This document shows, piece by piece, positions 8,405 through 16,997 of a stretch of DNA of 31,986 nt; the first letter of the stretch is position 1, and every line of letters begins with the position of its first letter. Source of the DNA: CAYVBJ01 sp964415185 (GTDB lineage Bacteria; Bacteroidota; Rhodothermia; Balneolales; Balneolaceae); assembly GCA_964415185.1 (NCBI GenBank), contig CAYPZI010000021.1:1-31986 (forward strand). The letters run 5' to 3'. A program made the translations under genes and the position numbers. Under the pieces are notes generated by a model, which did no database searches, was not told the DNA's origin, and worked only from the letters and a program-made list of their open reading frames with translations.

Positions 8405-9709
8405 CTATCGCTGCCTCAGCCATTTAAAAATATCTTTAAACCCGGCTGTGCTGCCGTATGAGAGAATGCCGATCCTGTAAATCCTGGCGCTCAGCCACAT
8501 GGTTCCGGCAAAGGTGACAACCATAAGTACGATGGAGAGGCCGATTTGCCAGAAGGGCACTTCGGAGATTGCAATTCTTGTGATCATGACAATCGGCGTA
8601 AAGAAGGGAATCAGTGACCCGGCAACTGCCAGGGAACCATCCGGATTGGTTGTAGCCTGGAACATGATAAAATAGGCAATAAAAATGGGAGCCATAATCG
8701 GCAGCATAAGCTGCTGGGAATCGGTTTCGGAATCGGACGCTGAACCGATAGCTGCGAACAGGGAGCTGTAAAGCAGGTAACCAAGAATAAAGAAGATGGC
8801 AAAATAAACAATCAGCGATGTTTCAATGGTTGGAATATTGAGCATGGCCTGTACATCGGGAGCCGAATCGGGCAGATCCATATCCTGCTGAAGGAGTGCA
8901 GGGTCAGGTTCTGGCATAAACGAAGCGGCTATGGGCCCTGCAGCGGAGACCAGTATAAAGAGGGAAAGTGTCCAGATGCCAAGTTGTGTTGCCGCAAGCG
9001 CTCCAACACCGGCCATTTTACCCGTGAGAAGCTCAATCGGTTTTACCGACGAAGTAATCACCTCAATAATCCGGTTCGTTTTTTCTTCAATCACACCCCG
9101 CATGATATAGCCGCCATACCCGAAAATTGCCGCAAAAATAATGACCCCCATCATCATTCCGATAAATGAGAAAAACTCTGTGTCATCTGCCGTTTCTTCA
9201 CCTTCGCTGGTAAGCTTTCGGGACTCAAATGCAATATTTTGATCAAAAATATCCTGTATGTCATCAGGAACTTCCGCTATCCTGATTCGTTCTTTCCTGA
9301 TTATCTCGCGCAAATCCGAGCGGACTGAAGAGAGCAGATTGATTCCACCCGAACCGCTGTAAATAAGTTCAAGTTCTTTATCGTAACGAATATGATCATC
9401 CGTAATCACAATATAGCCTGTCAGCTCTTCCTGCTGTACAAGCGTTCGTATGGAATCAACAGGAAGACCGGATACGTCAGAATACTTCTCCGAATCAATT
9501 TCAAAAAGAGACGGGTAAACCCTGCCTGTCTCATCTTTAATGCCAATCTCAAAAGAGACATCGCTTTCCCAGATGGCAATCCCGATACCAAGCCCGATCA
9601 TCAGCAGAAATCCGACAGGAACCAGGATGGTAGCCCAGATAAACCCCTTGCTTTTAAAACGGGTTAAATATTCGCGCTGCAGCACGAGTAAAACTTGTCG
9701 CCAGTTCAT
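8405..9709 (-). CDS. ABC-2 type transporter permease (NatB-like)
   Basis: A 434-residue inner-membrane permease. One transmembrane helix near the N-terminus (about 22-46, ILVPVGFLLMIGLGIGIAIW) is followed by a large extracytoplasmic domain to about residue 175, then about six more helices (first FFSFIGMMMGVIIFAAIFGY, last near 395-415). The conserved cytoplasmic loop MRGVIEEKTNRIIEVITSS precedes the third helix. This layout fits NatB/ABC2_membrane_3 permeases, which export sodium, drugs or other small molecules; the substrate is not visible. Its start overlaps the end of the ATPase gene by 4 bp (ATGA), so the two are translationally coupled. Confidence 0.85.
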   Translation of the reverse strand: MNWRQVLLVLQREYLTRFKSKGFIWATILVPVGFLLMIGLGIGIAIWESDVSFEIGIKDETGRVYPSLFEIDSEKYSDVSGLPVDSIRTLVQQEELTGYIVITDDHIRYDKELELIYSGSGGINLLSSVRSDLREIIRKERIRIAEVPDDIQDIFDQNIAFESRKLTSEGEETADDTEFFSFIGMMMGVIIFAAIFGYGGYIMRGVIEEKTNRIIEVITSSVKPIELLTGKMAGVGALAATQLGIWTLSLFILVSAAGPIAASFMPEPDPALLQQDMDLPDSAPDVQAMLNIPTIETSLIVYFAIFFILGYLLYSSLFAAIGSASDSETDSQQLMLPIMAPIFIAYFIMFQATTNPDGSLAVAGSLIPFFTPIVMITRIAISEVPFWQIGLSIVLMVVTFAGTMWLSARIYRIGILSYGSTAGFKDIFKWLRQR

Positions 9710-10626
9710 GTGGTTTCCTCTGTTTGAATATTATCTTCGCCTACGGTAGAAATAAAAATTTCGTTCAGGGAGGGCTCAACGAGTTGAAAACGATGTATTT
9801 CGGCTTTTTCCATCGCTTTTTTCAAAATATCCTGGGAATTCAGCCCATTCAAAATGCGTATTTCAGCAAAATTGGTTGAGCGGTTGTTGATTCTCACATC
9901 CGGCAGTGTATCCAGGAACGAAGGGTCGCCTTCAAATTCCAGCAAGACCGTGTTTTTGCCAAAATTCTTTTTGATTTCCCGGAGGTTACCTGTCAGAACC
10001 ACACGTCCCTTATTAAACAGGCAGATATCGTCACACATCTGTTCAACCTGTTCCATCCGGTGGGTGGAAAAAAGGATGGTTTTTCCCTTGTTGCGGATTT
10101 CAATGATAATCTCTTTCAGAAGCTCACTGTTAATGGGGTCGAGGCCGCTGAAGGGTTCATCAAAAATATAAATATCCGGATCGTGTACAATGGTAGCGAT
10201 AAACTGGATTTTCTGGCTCATTCCTTTTGAGAGTTCGCCCACTTTTTTCTGAAGCCAGTCGTGGGCGTTAAATCTTTTCAGCCAGTACCGGATTTTTTCC
10301 CTGGCCTGGCCGGCGCTGAGGCCCTTCAGGCGCGCCAGGTAGAGAAGCTGCTCGCCAACTTTCATCTTCTTATAGAGCCCTCTCTCTTCAGGCATATAAC
10401 CGATCATTTTTTGCGTCTCGGGACTGACAGGCCTGCCGTTGATTGTAATTTTCCCTTCGTCCGGATCGATGATATAATTGATCATTCGAATCGAGGTGGT
10501 TTTACCTGCTCCGTTTGGGCCGAGCAATCCGAAAATGCGTCCCTTTTCAATAGAAAAGCTGACATTTTCAACGGCCTGCGTTTCCCCAAACGACTTGGAA
10601 ATGTTTTCGAGAACGATTACACTCAT
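9706..10626 (-). CDS. ABC transporter ATP-binding protein (NatA-like)
   Basis: A 306-residue ABC ATPase, cytoplasmic partner of the permease just downstream. Walker A (GPNGAGKTT, about 38-46), signature LSKGMSQ, Walker B with catalytic Glu (IYIFDEPFSGLDP) and the H-loop (STHRMEQVEQMCD) are all intact. After about residue 215 comes the DUF4162-type C-terminal extension typical of ABC-2 exporters. The pair forms a two-gene minus-strand operon divergent from glgA; the 123-bp spacer (10627-10749) must hold both promoters, but I cannot assign boxes with confidence. Confidence 0.92.
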   Translation of the reverse strand: MSVIVLENISKSFGETQAVENVSFSIEKGRIFGLLGPNGAGKTTSIRMINYIIDPDEGKITINGRPVSPETQKMIGYMPEERGLYKKMKVGEQLLYLARLKGLSAGQAREKIRYWLKRFNAHDWLQKKVGELSKGMSQKIQFIATIVHDPDIYIFDEPFSGLDPINSELLKEIIIEIRNKGKTILFSTHRMEQVEQMCDDICLFNKGRVVLTGNLREIKKNFGKNTVLLEFEGDPSFLDTLPDVRINNRSTNFAEIRILNGLNSQDILKKAMEKAEIHRFQLVEPSLNEIFISTVGEDNIQTEETT

Positions 10627-10749
10627 GAAGTGATAAATTTTTGTCTGATTATACGAAAATTGGTTGCAGTATGCATAATCTTTTTCTTAATTGTAATTTA
10701 GACTGAAATCAAAATCATAGATAGAAAAAATTTCGAATCAGGATAATTT

Positions 10750-12195
10750 ATGAAAATTATACATGCCTCGGCGGAGTGTTATCCGGCGGCAAAAGCAGGT
10801 GGATTGGCTGACGTAGCCGGGTCGCTCCCAAAATATATGAATAATCTTGGGTTCGAAGCTTCCGTGGTGATGCCACACTACATGACCGAATGGATAAATT
10901 CGGCATCGACGGAATTGAAATATGAAGGCAGGGCACCTTTCGGCAGTTCCAGTTTCGCTTTCCGTGTATTTCTTGTTACAAATCCCGATTTAGGCTTTGA
11001 TCTCTTCCTGATTGACATACCCGGGCGCTTTGACCGGCCAGGCGTTTACATTGATCCCTGGTCCGGTTTTCCATACTGGGATGAAAAAGAGCGATTTTTC
11101 TGTTTTCAGATCGCACTGCTCGAGTGGCTGAAAGAGTCGGGCCAAAACCCGGACATCATTCATTGCCACGATCATCACAGCGCGCTGATTCCGTTTATGG
11201 CTGGCCACTGTTTCCGCTACGATATTTTTTCGGATACCCCTACCATACTTACGATTCACAATGGTGAATACCAGGGCCGCTATCATCTGAACGACTACAT
11301 GCTGCTTCCGGCATTTAATCTTGAAAGCCAGGGTTTGCTTGAGTGGGATAACGGCATGAATTCACTGGCTACCGGTATAAAAACAGCCTGGCAGGTTACC
11401 ACGGTTTCGGAAGGTTATATGGATGAACTGCTGGAATTTTGTCATGGGCTCGAAAGCCTTTTGCAGCACGAAAAACTGAAAACCAGGGGAATTGTAAATG
11501 GAATCGACGAGGATTACTGGAACCCGAAAACGGACTCTTTTCTGAAGAAAAATTTTGATCTGAGAAACTATAAATCAGGTAAAAGAGAAAATAAAAAGAG
11601 ACTGCTTGAAGATTTTCAGCTTGAGAATGACAAGCCGATTTATTCTTTTATCGGACGGCTGGTCAGAGAGAAAGGAGCTGACCTTCTTCCCGATTTGATT
11701 ACTTCAATTCTAAATTCGGGACTTGAAGCCAACTTTATTGTCCTGGGTACGGGTGATCCTTCTCTGCATAACTTTTTTCAGAATCTTAAAAGTGAACATA
11801 TTGGATATTTTGATACGCGGCTGGAATACAATGAAGCCCTGGCTCACCGAATCTATGCGGGTAGTGACTTTCTGCTGATGCCCTCGCGGGTGGAGCCGTG
11901 TGGGCTGAACCAGATGTATGCGATGAAATACGGAACCATTCCAATTGTAAGGGCAACCGGCGGGTTGAAAGATACCGTGAAAGATTTGTCGGAAGAGGAT
12001 GGATATGGATTTTTGTTTGAAAATTTCAATCTTGAGGATTTGAGACATGCTATAGAAAGATCAATCGAATTGTTTGAAAACCAAAAAAAGTTTGATCATG
12101 TAAGAAAAAAAATTATGAAGCTGGATTTTTCATGGGAGAAATCGGCTGAAAAATATATTGAACTATACCTTGAACTGATAAACCTGAAAGAGTAA
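10750..12195 (+). CDS. glgA: Glycogen synthase (ADP-glucose type)
   Basis: A 481-residue GT5 glycosyltransferase that adds glucose from ADP-glucose to the growing alpha-1,4-glucan. The N-terminal substrate loop KAGGLADV (about 16-23), the IHCHDHHSALIP segment, the C-terminal domain entry IGRLVREKGADLLP and the catalytic EPCGLNQMYAMKYGT block are intact. Length is normal for bacterial GlgA (about 475-490). An AGGA sits 8 nt before the ATG. glgC starts 2 nt after the stop, so the two are one operon supplying substrate and polymerase together; no branching enzyme gene is in the window. Confidence 0.96.
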   Translation: MKIIHASAECYPAAKAGGLADVAGSLPKYMNNLGFEASVVMPHYMTEWINSASTELKYEGRAPFGSSSFAFRVFLVTNPDLGFDLFLIDIPGRFDRPGVYIDPWSGFPYWDEKERFFCFQIALLEWLKESGQNPDIIHCHDHHSALIPFMAGHCFRYDIFSDTPTILTIHNGEYQGRYHLNDYMLLPAFNLESQGLLEWDNGMNSLATGIKTAWQVTTVSEGYMDELLEFCHGLESLLQHEKLKTRGIVNGIDEDYWNPKTDSFLKKNFDLRNYKSGKRENKKRLLEDFQLENDKPIYSFIGRLVREKGADLLPDLITSILNSGLEANFIVLGTGDPSLHNFFQNLKSEHIGYFDTRLEYNEALAHRIYAGSDFLLMPSRVEPCGLNQMYAMKYGTIPIVRATGGLKDTVKDLSEEDGYGFLFENFNLEDLRHAIERSIELFENQKKFDHVRKKIMKLDFSWEKSAEKYIELYLELINLKE

Positions 12196-12197
12196 CT

Positions 12198-13469
12198 ATG
12201 AAAGAGCAAACCGTTGCCATGATTCTCGGAGGCGGAAGGGGTACCCGCCTTCACCCGTTAACCCGCCATCGATCAAAACCTGCCGTGCCGATTGCAGGCA
12301 AATACCGTTTGGTGGATATACCGATCTCAAACTGCCTGAATTCCAATATCAGGAAAATATTTGTGCTGACCCAGTTTAATTCTGCCTCGTTGAACAGGCA
12401 TATAAAAAATACGTATAACTTTGACCTCTTTAGCAGCGGTTTTGTTGATATCCTTGCCGCTGAGCAGACACCCAAAAGCCAGCACTGGTTCCAGGGAACG
12501 GCGGATGCCGTAAGGCAGTCTCTGCATCATATGCGTAATGTAGATTTTGAATATGTACTTATTCTTTCGGGTGATCAGCTCTATCAAATGAATTACAGTG
12601 AAATTCTTCAACGGCATATCAAACAAAAGGCAGGCCTGACAGTAGCAACCATACCTGTGAATGCCCATGATGCCACCGGCTTCGGTATTATGAAAACCGG
12701 CAAAAAGATGGAAATTGAGGCATTTGTCGAAAAACCGTCATCTGATGAACTTGATAAATGGAAGTCGGAAACGCCGGAAAATATGAAAAAGCAGGGAAAA
12801 GAGTACCTGGCTTCGATGGGTATTTATGTGTTTAACAAAAGGGTATTGCAAAAACTTTTTGATGAAAACCCGGAAGCTACCGACTTCGGGAAGGAGATTA
12901 TACCCAAAGCCATTCAAGAAGGAACCAAGGTAATAAGCTATGAATTTGAGGGCTACTGGACAGACATCGGAACCATCCGGTCGTTTTTTGAAGCGAACCT
13001 TGCGCTGACGGAAACACTTCCGGCATTCAATCTTTATGACAATGAAAAGCAGATATATACAAGGGCACGTCTCCTGCCGGCATCCAAGCTGATGGGAACC
13101 AACCTTGAGCACTCCATCGTGGCCGAGGGCTGTATCATCGAGGCAAGCCGGATCGAACATTCGGTTGTTGGAATCCGGTCTCGTATCGGGAGAGGTACCA
13201 CAATCGAGCACTCCATCCTCATGGGTAATGACTATTTTCCAACACGGCGTGATATCGAGAGCCAATCACCCGACAAACCGCTGATGGGTATCGGCCAGCG
13301 CTGTTATATCAGTAATGCGATTGTGGATAAAAATGTGCGTATCGGTGATGATGTGAGGATTGTAGGCGGCAGTCATCTTGAAGATGGAAAATATGACAAG
13401 CATTATGTGGTTGACGGGATTGTTATAATCCAAAAAGGTACGGTGATACCGAACGGGTATAGTATTTAG
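12198..13469 (+). CDS. glgC: Glucose-1-phosphate adenylyltransferase
   Basis: A 423-residue ADP-glucose pyrophosphorylase: makes ADP-glucose from ATP and glucose-1-phosphate, the committed step of glycogen synthesis. The N-terminal nucleotide-binding motif ILGGGRGTRLHPLT, the lysine segment HRSKPAVPIAGKYRLVDIP, the sugar-phosphate loop AFVEKPSSDE and YWTDIGTIRSFFEANL are intact, and the C-terminus is a left-handed beta-helix (SIVAEGCIIEA, HSVVGIRSRIGRG). It is co-transcribed with glgA and ends near a large inverted repeat and a terminator. Confidence 0.96.
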   Translation: MKEQTVAMILGGGRGTRLHPLTRHRSKPAVPIAGKYRLVDIPISNCLNSNIRKIFVLTQFNSASLNRHIKNTYNFDLFSSGFVDILAAEQTPKSQHWFQGTADAVRQSLHHMRNVDFEYVLILSGDQLYQMNYSEILQRHIKQKAGLTVATIPVNAHDATGFGIMKTGKKMEIEAFVEKPSSDELDKWKSETPENMKKQGKEYLASMGIYVFNKRVLQKLFDENPEATDFGKEIIPKAIQEGTKVISYEFEGYWTDIGTIRSFFEANLALTETLPAFNLYDNEKQIYTRARLLPASKLMGTNLEHSIVAEGCIIEASRIEHSVVGIRSRIGRGTTIEHSILMGNDYFPTRRDIESQSPDKPLMGIGQRCYISNAIVDKNVRIGDDVRIVGGSHLEDGKYDKHYVVDGIVIIQKGTVIPNGYSI

Positions 13470-13485
13470 AAATAATCCGGCTGAT

Positions 13486-13550
13486 ATTCATCGGATGACT
13501 TGTTCAAGTATTAATTGAAGGGGTTGCTCGTTTTTAGTCATCCGATGAAT
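13486..13550. repeat. 15-bp perfect inverted repeat after glgC
   Basis: ATTCATCGGATGACT at 13486-13500 is the exact reverse complement of AGTCATCCGATGAAT at 13536-13550, with a 35-nt loop between. It begins 16 nt after the glgC stop, between two convergent genes. It could be a long-loop terminator hairpin, a binding site or a small mobile-repeat relic. Confidence 0.7.
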
Positions 13551-13563
13551 TTTGCTCCAGATA

Positions 13564-13591
13564 CCGGTTAACTCAAACCGGGCTTTTTTTT
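13564..13591 (+). terminator. Rho-independent terminator for glgAC
   Basis: Stem CCGGTT (13564-13569) pairs with AACCGG (13576-13581), followed by GC and a run of eight T. It overlaps the last codons of the convergent membrane-protein gene, whose stop is at 13573. Confidence 0.7.
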
Positions 13592-14571
13592 CCGGATGAA
13601 AAAAGGCTGAATTCAGATTTCACCTCTCCGGGATGGATTTTGAATCTGCCGCCAAGTGCAAAAACAGTAAACAAAACGAAGCTGAATATTTTTTCAAGGG
13701 CTGCAATCGAGCCAAACAGCCCGAACACCGCGGCTTCCGGTACCCCGAGATTTCCCGACATACCAACACCCAGGCCCACAAATATTAATTGTTTGTTTGA
13801 AACGGGGATTCTTGAAACCACCACCATTAGGGCGGTATAGGTAATCCAGACACCGGCAGGGACCCCGGGAATGGCAATCATCCATAAAATCACCTGTATC
13901 AGCAAGCCCGAAATCATCCGGATCATATGCATACCGCCGACAAAGAGGGTCATGCGCAGGGAAGTGGAATAGACATACTCTCTGAAGTGCCAGGCAAGGG
14001 AGAAAAAAACAACTACTGCGACCGCACCGGCAGCAAAATAGAACAGGTTCAGATCACCCATAAGCTGTTGAAACTCTACCTGCCCGACAATAATAAAGCC
14101 GATTAAAAGGATCACACTGAGAATATTGGTACTTCCGGCCGAAATAATGTTATAGTCGCGTATGGTTTCAACAATTTTCCTCTTTTTTTCCCGGACATTA
14201 TTTCGCAGCCAAGCGTAGAGATATACTTCTCCTGTATACCCGAGAACTTCGGCATTCATCACTCGCTTGATAAAAAAGATGGGAATACCTTTTAAGGTAT
14301 TGAATACCCATGTAGTACGATAAATGATGATCTGGATGACCGGGTTTGTGAGGTAGAGCAATGGAAAGATCAGGTAAAAAAGTGGTGAATCAGGCAGATG
14401 GCTGATCACTTCCTGCCAGCCGATCAGGTATAATTTATAACCCAGCCAGGCAACAATAACGGCAATGAAGGCAAAATGCGAAATCTTTAATGACCGTCTA
14501 CCTGCTTCTGAAGCAAAAACAGACTGCAGCCGGTTGCGAAGCTTTATCCATTTTCTCAGTATCCTGATCAT
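13573..14571 (-). CDS. Multipass membrane protein, distantly like LPG-synthase/flippase transmembrane family
   Basis: A 332-residue integral membrane protein with about seven or eight hydrophobic helices (first FAFIAVIVAWLGYKLYLIGW, about 33-52; last pair within 270-315). The segment SRIPVSNKQLIFVGLGVGMSG followed by GVPEAAVFGLFGS resembles the C-terminal signature of UPF0104/lysylphosphatidylglycerol-synthase transmembrane proteins (Pfam PF03706), and the polar loop NAEVLGYTGEVYLYAWLR fits their middle part. The match is weak, so only membrane location is firm. The C-terminal tail is cytoplasmic-type and basic. It is convergent with glgC and shares the terminator region. Confidence 0.7.
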   Translation of the reverse strand: MIRILRKWIKLRNRLQSVFASEAGRRSLKISHFAFIAVIVAWLGYKLYLIGWQEVISHLPDSPLFYLIFPLLYLTNPVIQIIIYRTTWVFNTLKGIPIFFIKRVMNAEVLGYTGEVYLYAWLRNNVREKKRKIVETIRDYNIISAGSTNILSVILLIGFIIVGQVEFQQLMGDLNLFYFAAGAVAVVVFFSLAWHFREYVYSTSLRMTLFVGGMHMIRMISGLLIQVILWMIAIPGVPAGVWITYTALMVVVSRIPVSNKQLIFVGLGVGMSGNLGVPEAAVFGLFGSIAALEKIFSFVLFTVFALGGRFKIHPGEVKSEFSLFSSGKKSPV

Positions 14572-14933
14572 GTTTAACTATTTCTGACCGCCTGTTGAGA
14601 TTAATTGTAAAGAGTGTTGTCAATTATGATAATAAAAGAAAGAGCAATTAGATATGGTATTTTTATCAAAAAAGAAGGGAAAATACCTCTCCGGAACTAT
14701 CCATTCCGGAGAGGCGGAGCTATTGCTCGATGTCTACCATAACTCGAGATTTAGAAGGGTTTATAGAAGAACCACACTCCATTTGAGAAGAATATCAAAG
14801 GCAAAATCAGCATATTTATAAAATAAATTATTTACGTAAAAACTTTAATTTGCATAAATAATATGACTAATATTTTTTAAATACAATAAAAAATAAATAA
14901 AAAATATTAATTATATTAATTTATAGTTTCTAA
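14572..14933. other. AT-rich spacer with a stem-loop
   Basis: No gene is seen. It contains a 10-bp perfect hairpin at 14686-14714 and a run of extremely AT-rich sequence at about 14810-14930 made largely of TAAATAA-like words. A partial copy of the TTTATAGAA repeat lies at about 14759. The AT-rich run precedes a coding remnant starting at 14934. Confidence 0.5.
14686..14714. repeat. 10-bp perfect stem-loop
   Basis: CCTCTCCGGA (14686-14695) pairs exactly with TCCGGAGAGG (14705-14714) around a 9-nt loop. A second outer pair, GAGCAAT (14642-14648) and ATTGCTC (14722-14728), brackets it. There is no T-run on either side, so a terminator is not proven. Confidence 0.5.
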
Positions 14934-15074
14934 CTGATTGATCGGGAGAAACTTAGAGATTACGCCTGGGATATTGAAGAGATTCGCTCTAAGATGCAGT
15001 GCTCATCAAAAGTGTTATCACTATCGGGGTGGTCAGGCATCGCGGCGGGTATCTATGCATTAACGGGCGTTTAA
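14934..15074 (+). pseudogene. Remnant of a membrane-protein N-terminus
   Basis: An open frame of 46 codons (CTG at 14934 to TAA at 15072-15074) with coding character: a charged start (DREKLRDYAWDIEEIRSKMQ) runs into SSKVLSLSGWSGIAAGIYAL. The second part resembles the first transmembrane segment of a Bacteroidota membrane-protein type that I recall as SSKFLSLSGLSGVLAGIYAL-like. There is no ATG (an in-frame TAA directly precedes the CTG) and the frame stops inside the first helix, so it is read as a decayed fragment. Family recognition is from memory and tentative. Confidence 0.45.
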
Positions 15075-15181
15075 TCAGTCTCAAACAAATAGATACATAT
15101 TTAATTTGTAAATTAAATAACGTTATGAACATCTGTGTTATCTTATTAATGAAAAGACCCATTAACATTTGAGAATTTACC

Positions 15182-15448
15182 ATGCTTATGAAACGAATAC
15201 ACTTATTAGCCGCTGAGCTGTTCAGCTATAGTTATGACAATTATGTCGGCCACCTGGGAGTCAATCTCCGGTTTGACAGGTATATGCCTGAAGATGCAGC
15301 ATTACTGGAGCAGGCAGAAAAAGAAGGATGGAGCGACGAACAGATTGCCGCCGAATCCGATTTCAAACCGGAACACATACCCGATTGGAAATACTCAAAA
15401 GTACTTCGTTCCCGGGCTGATAAAATCTCTGAAATTGAATTTATGTAA
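15182..15448 (+). CDS. Small hypothetical protein (88 aa)
   Basis: Starts at ATG 15182; an alternative ATG is two codons on (MLMKR). The protein is acidic and probably helical, with ALLEQAEKEGWSDEQIAAESD (residues 40-60) reading like a small helix-turn-helix-style or ankyrin-like segment, but no family is recognised. There is no transmembrane segment. The coding frame has normal amino-acid usage and no overlapping rival gene, which supports it being real. Upstream DNA is AT-rich with no clear Shine-Dalgarno. Confidence 0.5.
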   Translation: MLMKRIHLLAAELFSYSYDNYVGHLGVNLRFDRYMPEDAALLEQAEKEGWSDEQIAAESDFKPEHIPDWKYSKVLRSRADKISEIEFM

Positions 15449-15515
15449 TGATTACGTGAACATGTTTTTACACCGTCGGTTTTTCCGGTAAAACTTTGAT
15501 TGATGCACGTGTCTG

Positions 15516-15944
15516 TTACCGGGCATCAATGATATCAGCATCATAAACCTTCACATCGGCCCACAGATGGCTGTAGGTGTCGATGAACTCTTTGTGGTCG
15601 GGATGTTTGTCATACCCCTCATAATCATCCATGGTTTCGAACCACGTATAAATAGAATAGGCAAAAGAGTGGTCGGTTACATCGCGTTCTGCGGTCCCTG
15701 CCGGTATTCCCATTTCCGAGTGATGGATTTCGGGTATTTCAAGCAGTTTTTTCAATCCTGTTTCGAACCTCTCAATTTCCTCAGGAGTAACGTCGTCTTT
15801 AAGATAGAAATAAACGGTGTGTTGCAGCATATTAATTGTGGCTTCGGTTGTGTTGTTTGTTTGGGGCTGTCCGCCGGAAGGCTGACATGCCGATAATAAA
15901 ACTGCAAACAAACTTATCGTAAGTAGGTGGTGTAAAGTAATCAT
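15516..15944 (-). CDS. Dabb (stress-responsive A/B barrel) domain lipoprotein
   Basis: A 142-residue protein with a lipoprotein signal (lipobox LLSAC, Cys20), so probably anchored in the outer or inner membrane facing the periplasm. After a Gln/Asn/Thr-rich linker, residues about 38-135 form a Dabb domain: LQHTVYFYLKDD at the start, GLKKLLEIPEI in the helix, and FETMDDYEGYDKHPDHKEFI, which carries the family's Y-x-x-HPxH hallmark. Dabb proteins form dimeric ferredoxin-like barrels; most have no known reaction. No operon partner is evident. Confidence 0.85.
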   Translation of the reverse strand: MITLHHLLTISLFAVLLSACQPSGGQPQTNNTTEATINMLQHTVYFYLKDDVTPEEIERFETGLKKLLEIPEIHHSEMGIPAGTAERDVTDHSFAYSIYTWFETMDDYEGYDKHPDHKEFIDTYSHLWADVKVYDADIIDAR

Positions 15945-16215
15945 CTTAAATTTTGTTTGATTTTGATATGACTGAGGCTTTGTTTTTATAATCCTCTAAA
16001 ATACACACTCCTGCATTTTTAGCAAGATTTGATCAAGACCTGATTCATACTTTTGTCATGTCAACGGTAAACCCGCAAAGTTTTATCCCGAAGTTGCTTC
16101 TATTTATCTAATGTACTGCCATTTCAGAAAAGAAACTTTGCGGGTTTCTTACGACAGATTATATTGGACACAACACTATTTTATAATTGAAAATTTAAAC
16201 CCGGAATTTGGCGCA

Positions 16216-16782
16216 ATGGAAAAAAACAGATGCGGCTGGTGTGTAGGTGACCCTCTTTATGAGCAATACCATGATCGTGAATGGGGAGTCCCAGTTTATG
16301 ATGATGACAAGTTGTTTGAATTTTTGATCCTTGAAACATTCCAGGCAGGATTGAGCTGGATTACCATACTTCGCAAGAGGGAAAATTTCAGGGCGGCACT
16401 GGATGGGTTCGACTATCAAAAAATTGCACGTTATGGAGATGAAAAGATTGCAGCACTCTTGCAGGATGAAGGAATCGTACGAAACAGACTGAAAATCAAT
16501 TCTACGGTTACCAATGCGCAGGCTTTTATGAATGTGCAAAAGGAGTATGGAAGCTTCAGCAATTACATTTGGGGATTTACCGGGGGCAAACCGGTCAAAA
16601 ATAAAATAAAAAATTACCGGGAGGCACCGGCTAATACCGAATTATCAGATAAAATCAGCCGTGATTTGAAAAAGCGGGGCTTTAAATTTGTCGGGAGTAC
16701 TGTTGTCTATGCACATATGCAGGCAACGGGCATGGTTAACGACCATGAAATGAGCTGTTTCCGGTATCATGAAGTATCATGA
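16216..16782 (+). CDS. tag: DNA-3-methyladenine glycosylase I
   Basis: A 188-residue base-excision-repair enzyme that removes 3-methyladenine from alkylated DNA. Its length equals E. coli Tag (187), which is why the ATG at 16216 is preferred over the upstream in-frame ATG at 16111 that would add 35 unrelated residues. The zinc ligands known from E. coli Tag are conserved: Cys6, His19 (QYHDREWGVP), and the C-terminal His and Cys of NDHEMSCFRY. LETFQAGLSWITILRKREN and KKRGFKFVGSTVVYAHMQA are family signatures. It stands alone, followed by a short spacer and the foreign-looking DUF748 gene. Confidence 0.95.
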   Translation: MEKNRCGWCVGDPLYEQYHDREWGVPVYDDDKLFEFLILETFQAGLSWITILRKRENFRAALDGFDYQKIARYGDEKIAALLQDEGIVRNRLKINSTVTNAQAFMNVQKEYGSFSNYIWGFTGGKPVKNKIKNYREAPANTELSDKISRDLKKRGFKFVGSTVVYAHMQATGMVNDHEMSCFRYHEVS

Positions 16783-16997
16783 AGGATTATTTTTCAGCAC
16801 AATCCAGTCAATACAAAAAATTTTGACAATCCCTGAAATAAAATGATCAGCTTTTATTCGGCCACTCTACCCCGGATTCTATGGGAATGTTTTTTTCCAA
16901 GTCTTATTATAAAGGTTCAAACTCATCACCCGGCACTCCGAAAGCAAGGTGCCCGTAGCCTTCTACGCCGTGTAGTGATATCGGGTTTCTATCTGCT

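Noticed and set aside
8274..8480. 68-codon open frame before the permease 3' end
   Set aside because: Overlaps the permease gene antisense, has mixed repeat-like sequence and no family features.
16111..16215. Upstream ATG extension of tag
   Set aside because: It would add 35 residues absent from the family; the ATG at 16216 gives the normal Tag length and N-terminal zinc Cys.
16914..16940. GGTTCAAACTC resembling a tRNA T-loop
   Set aside because: No matching acceptor, D-arm or anticodon stems could be drawn around it.
16907..16997. Separate small gene after the DUF748 stop (GYGHLAFGVPGDEF tail)
   Set aside because: The protein-like stretch has no own start and runs antiparallel to no known gene; it is mentioned only as part of the foreign segment.
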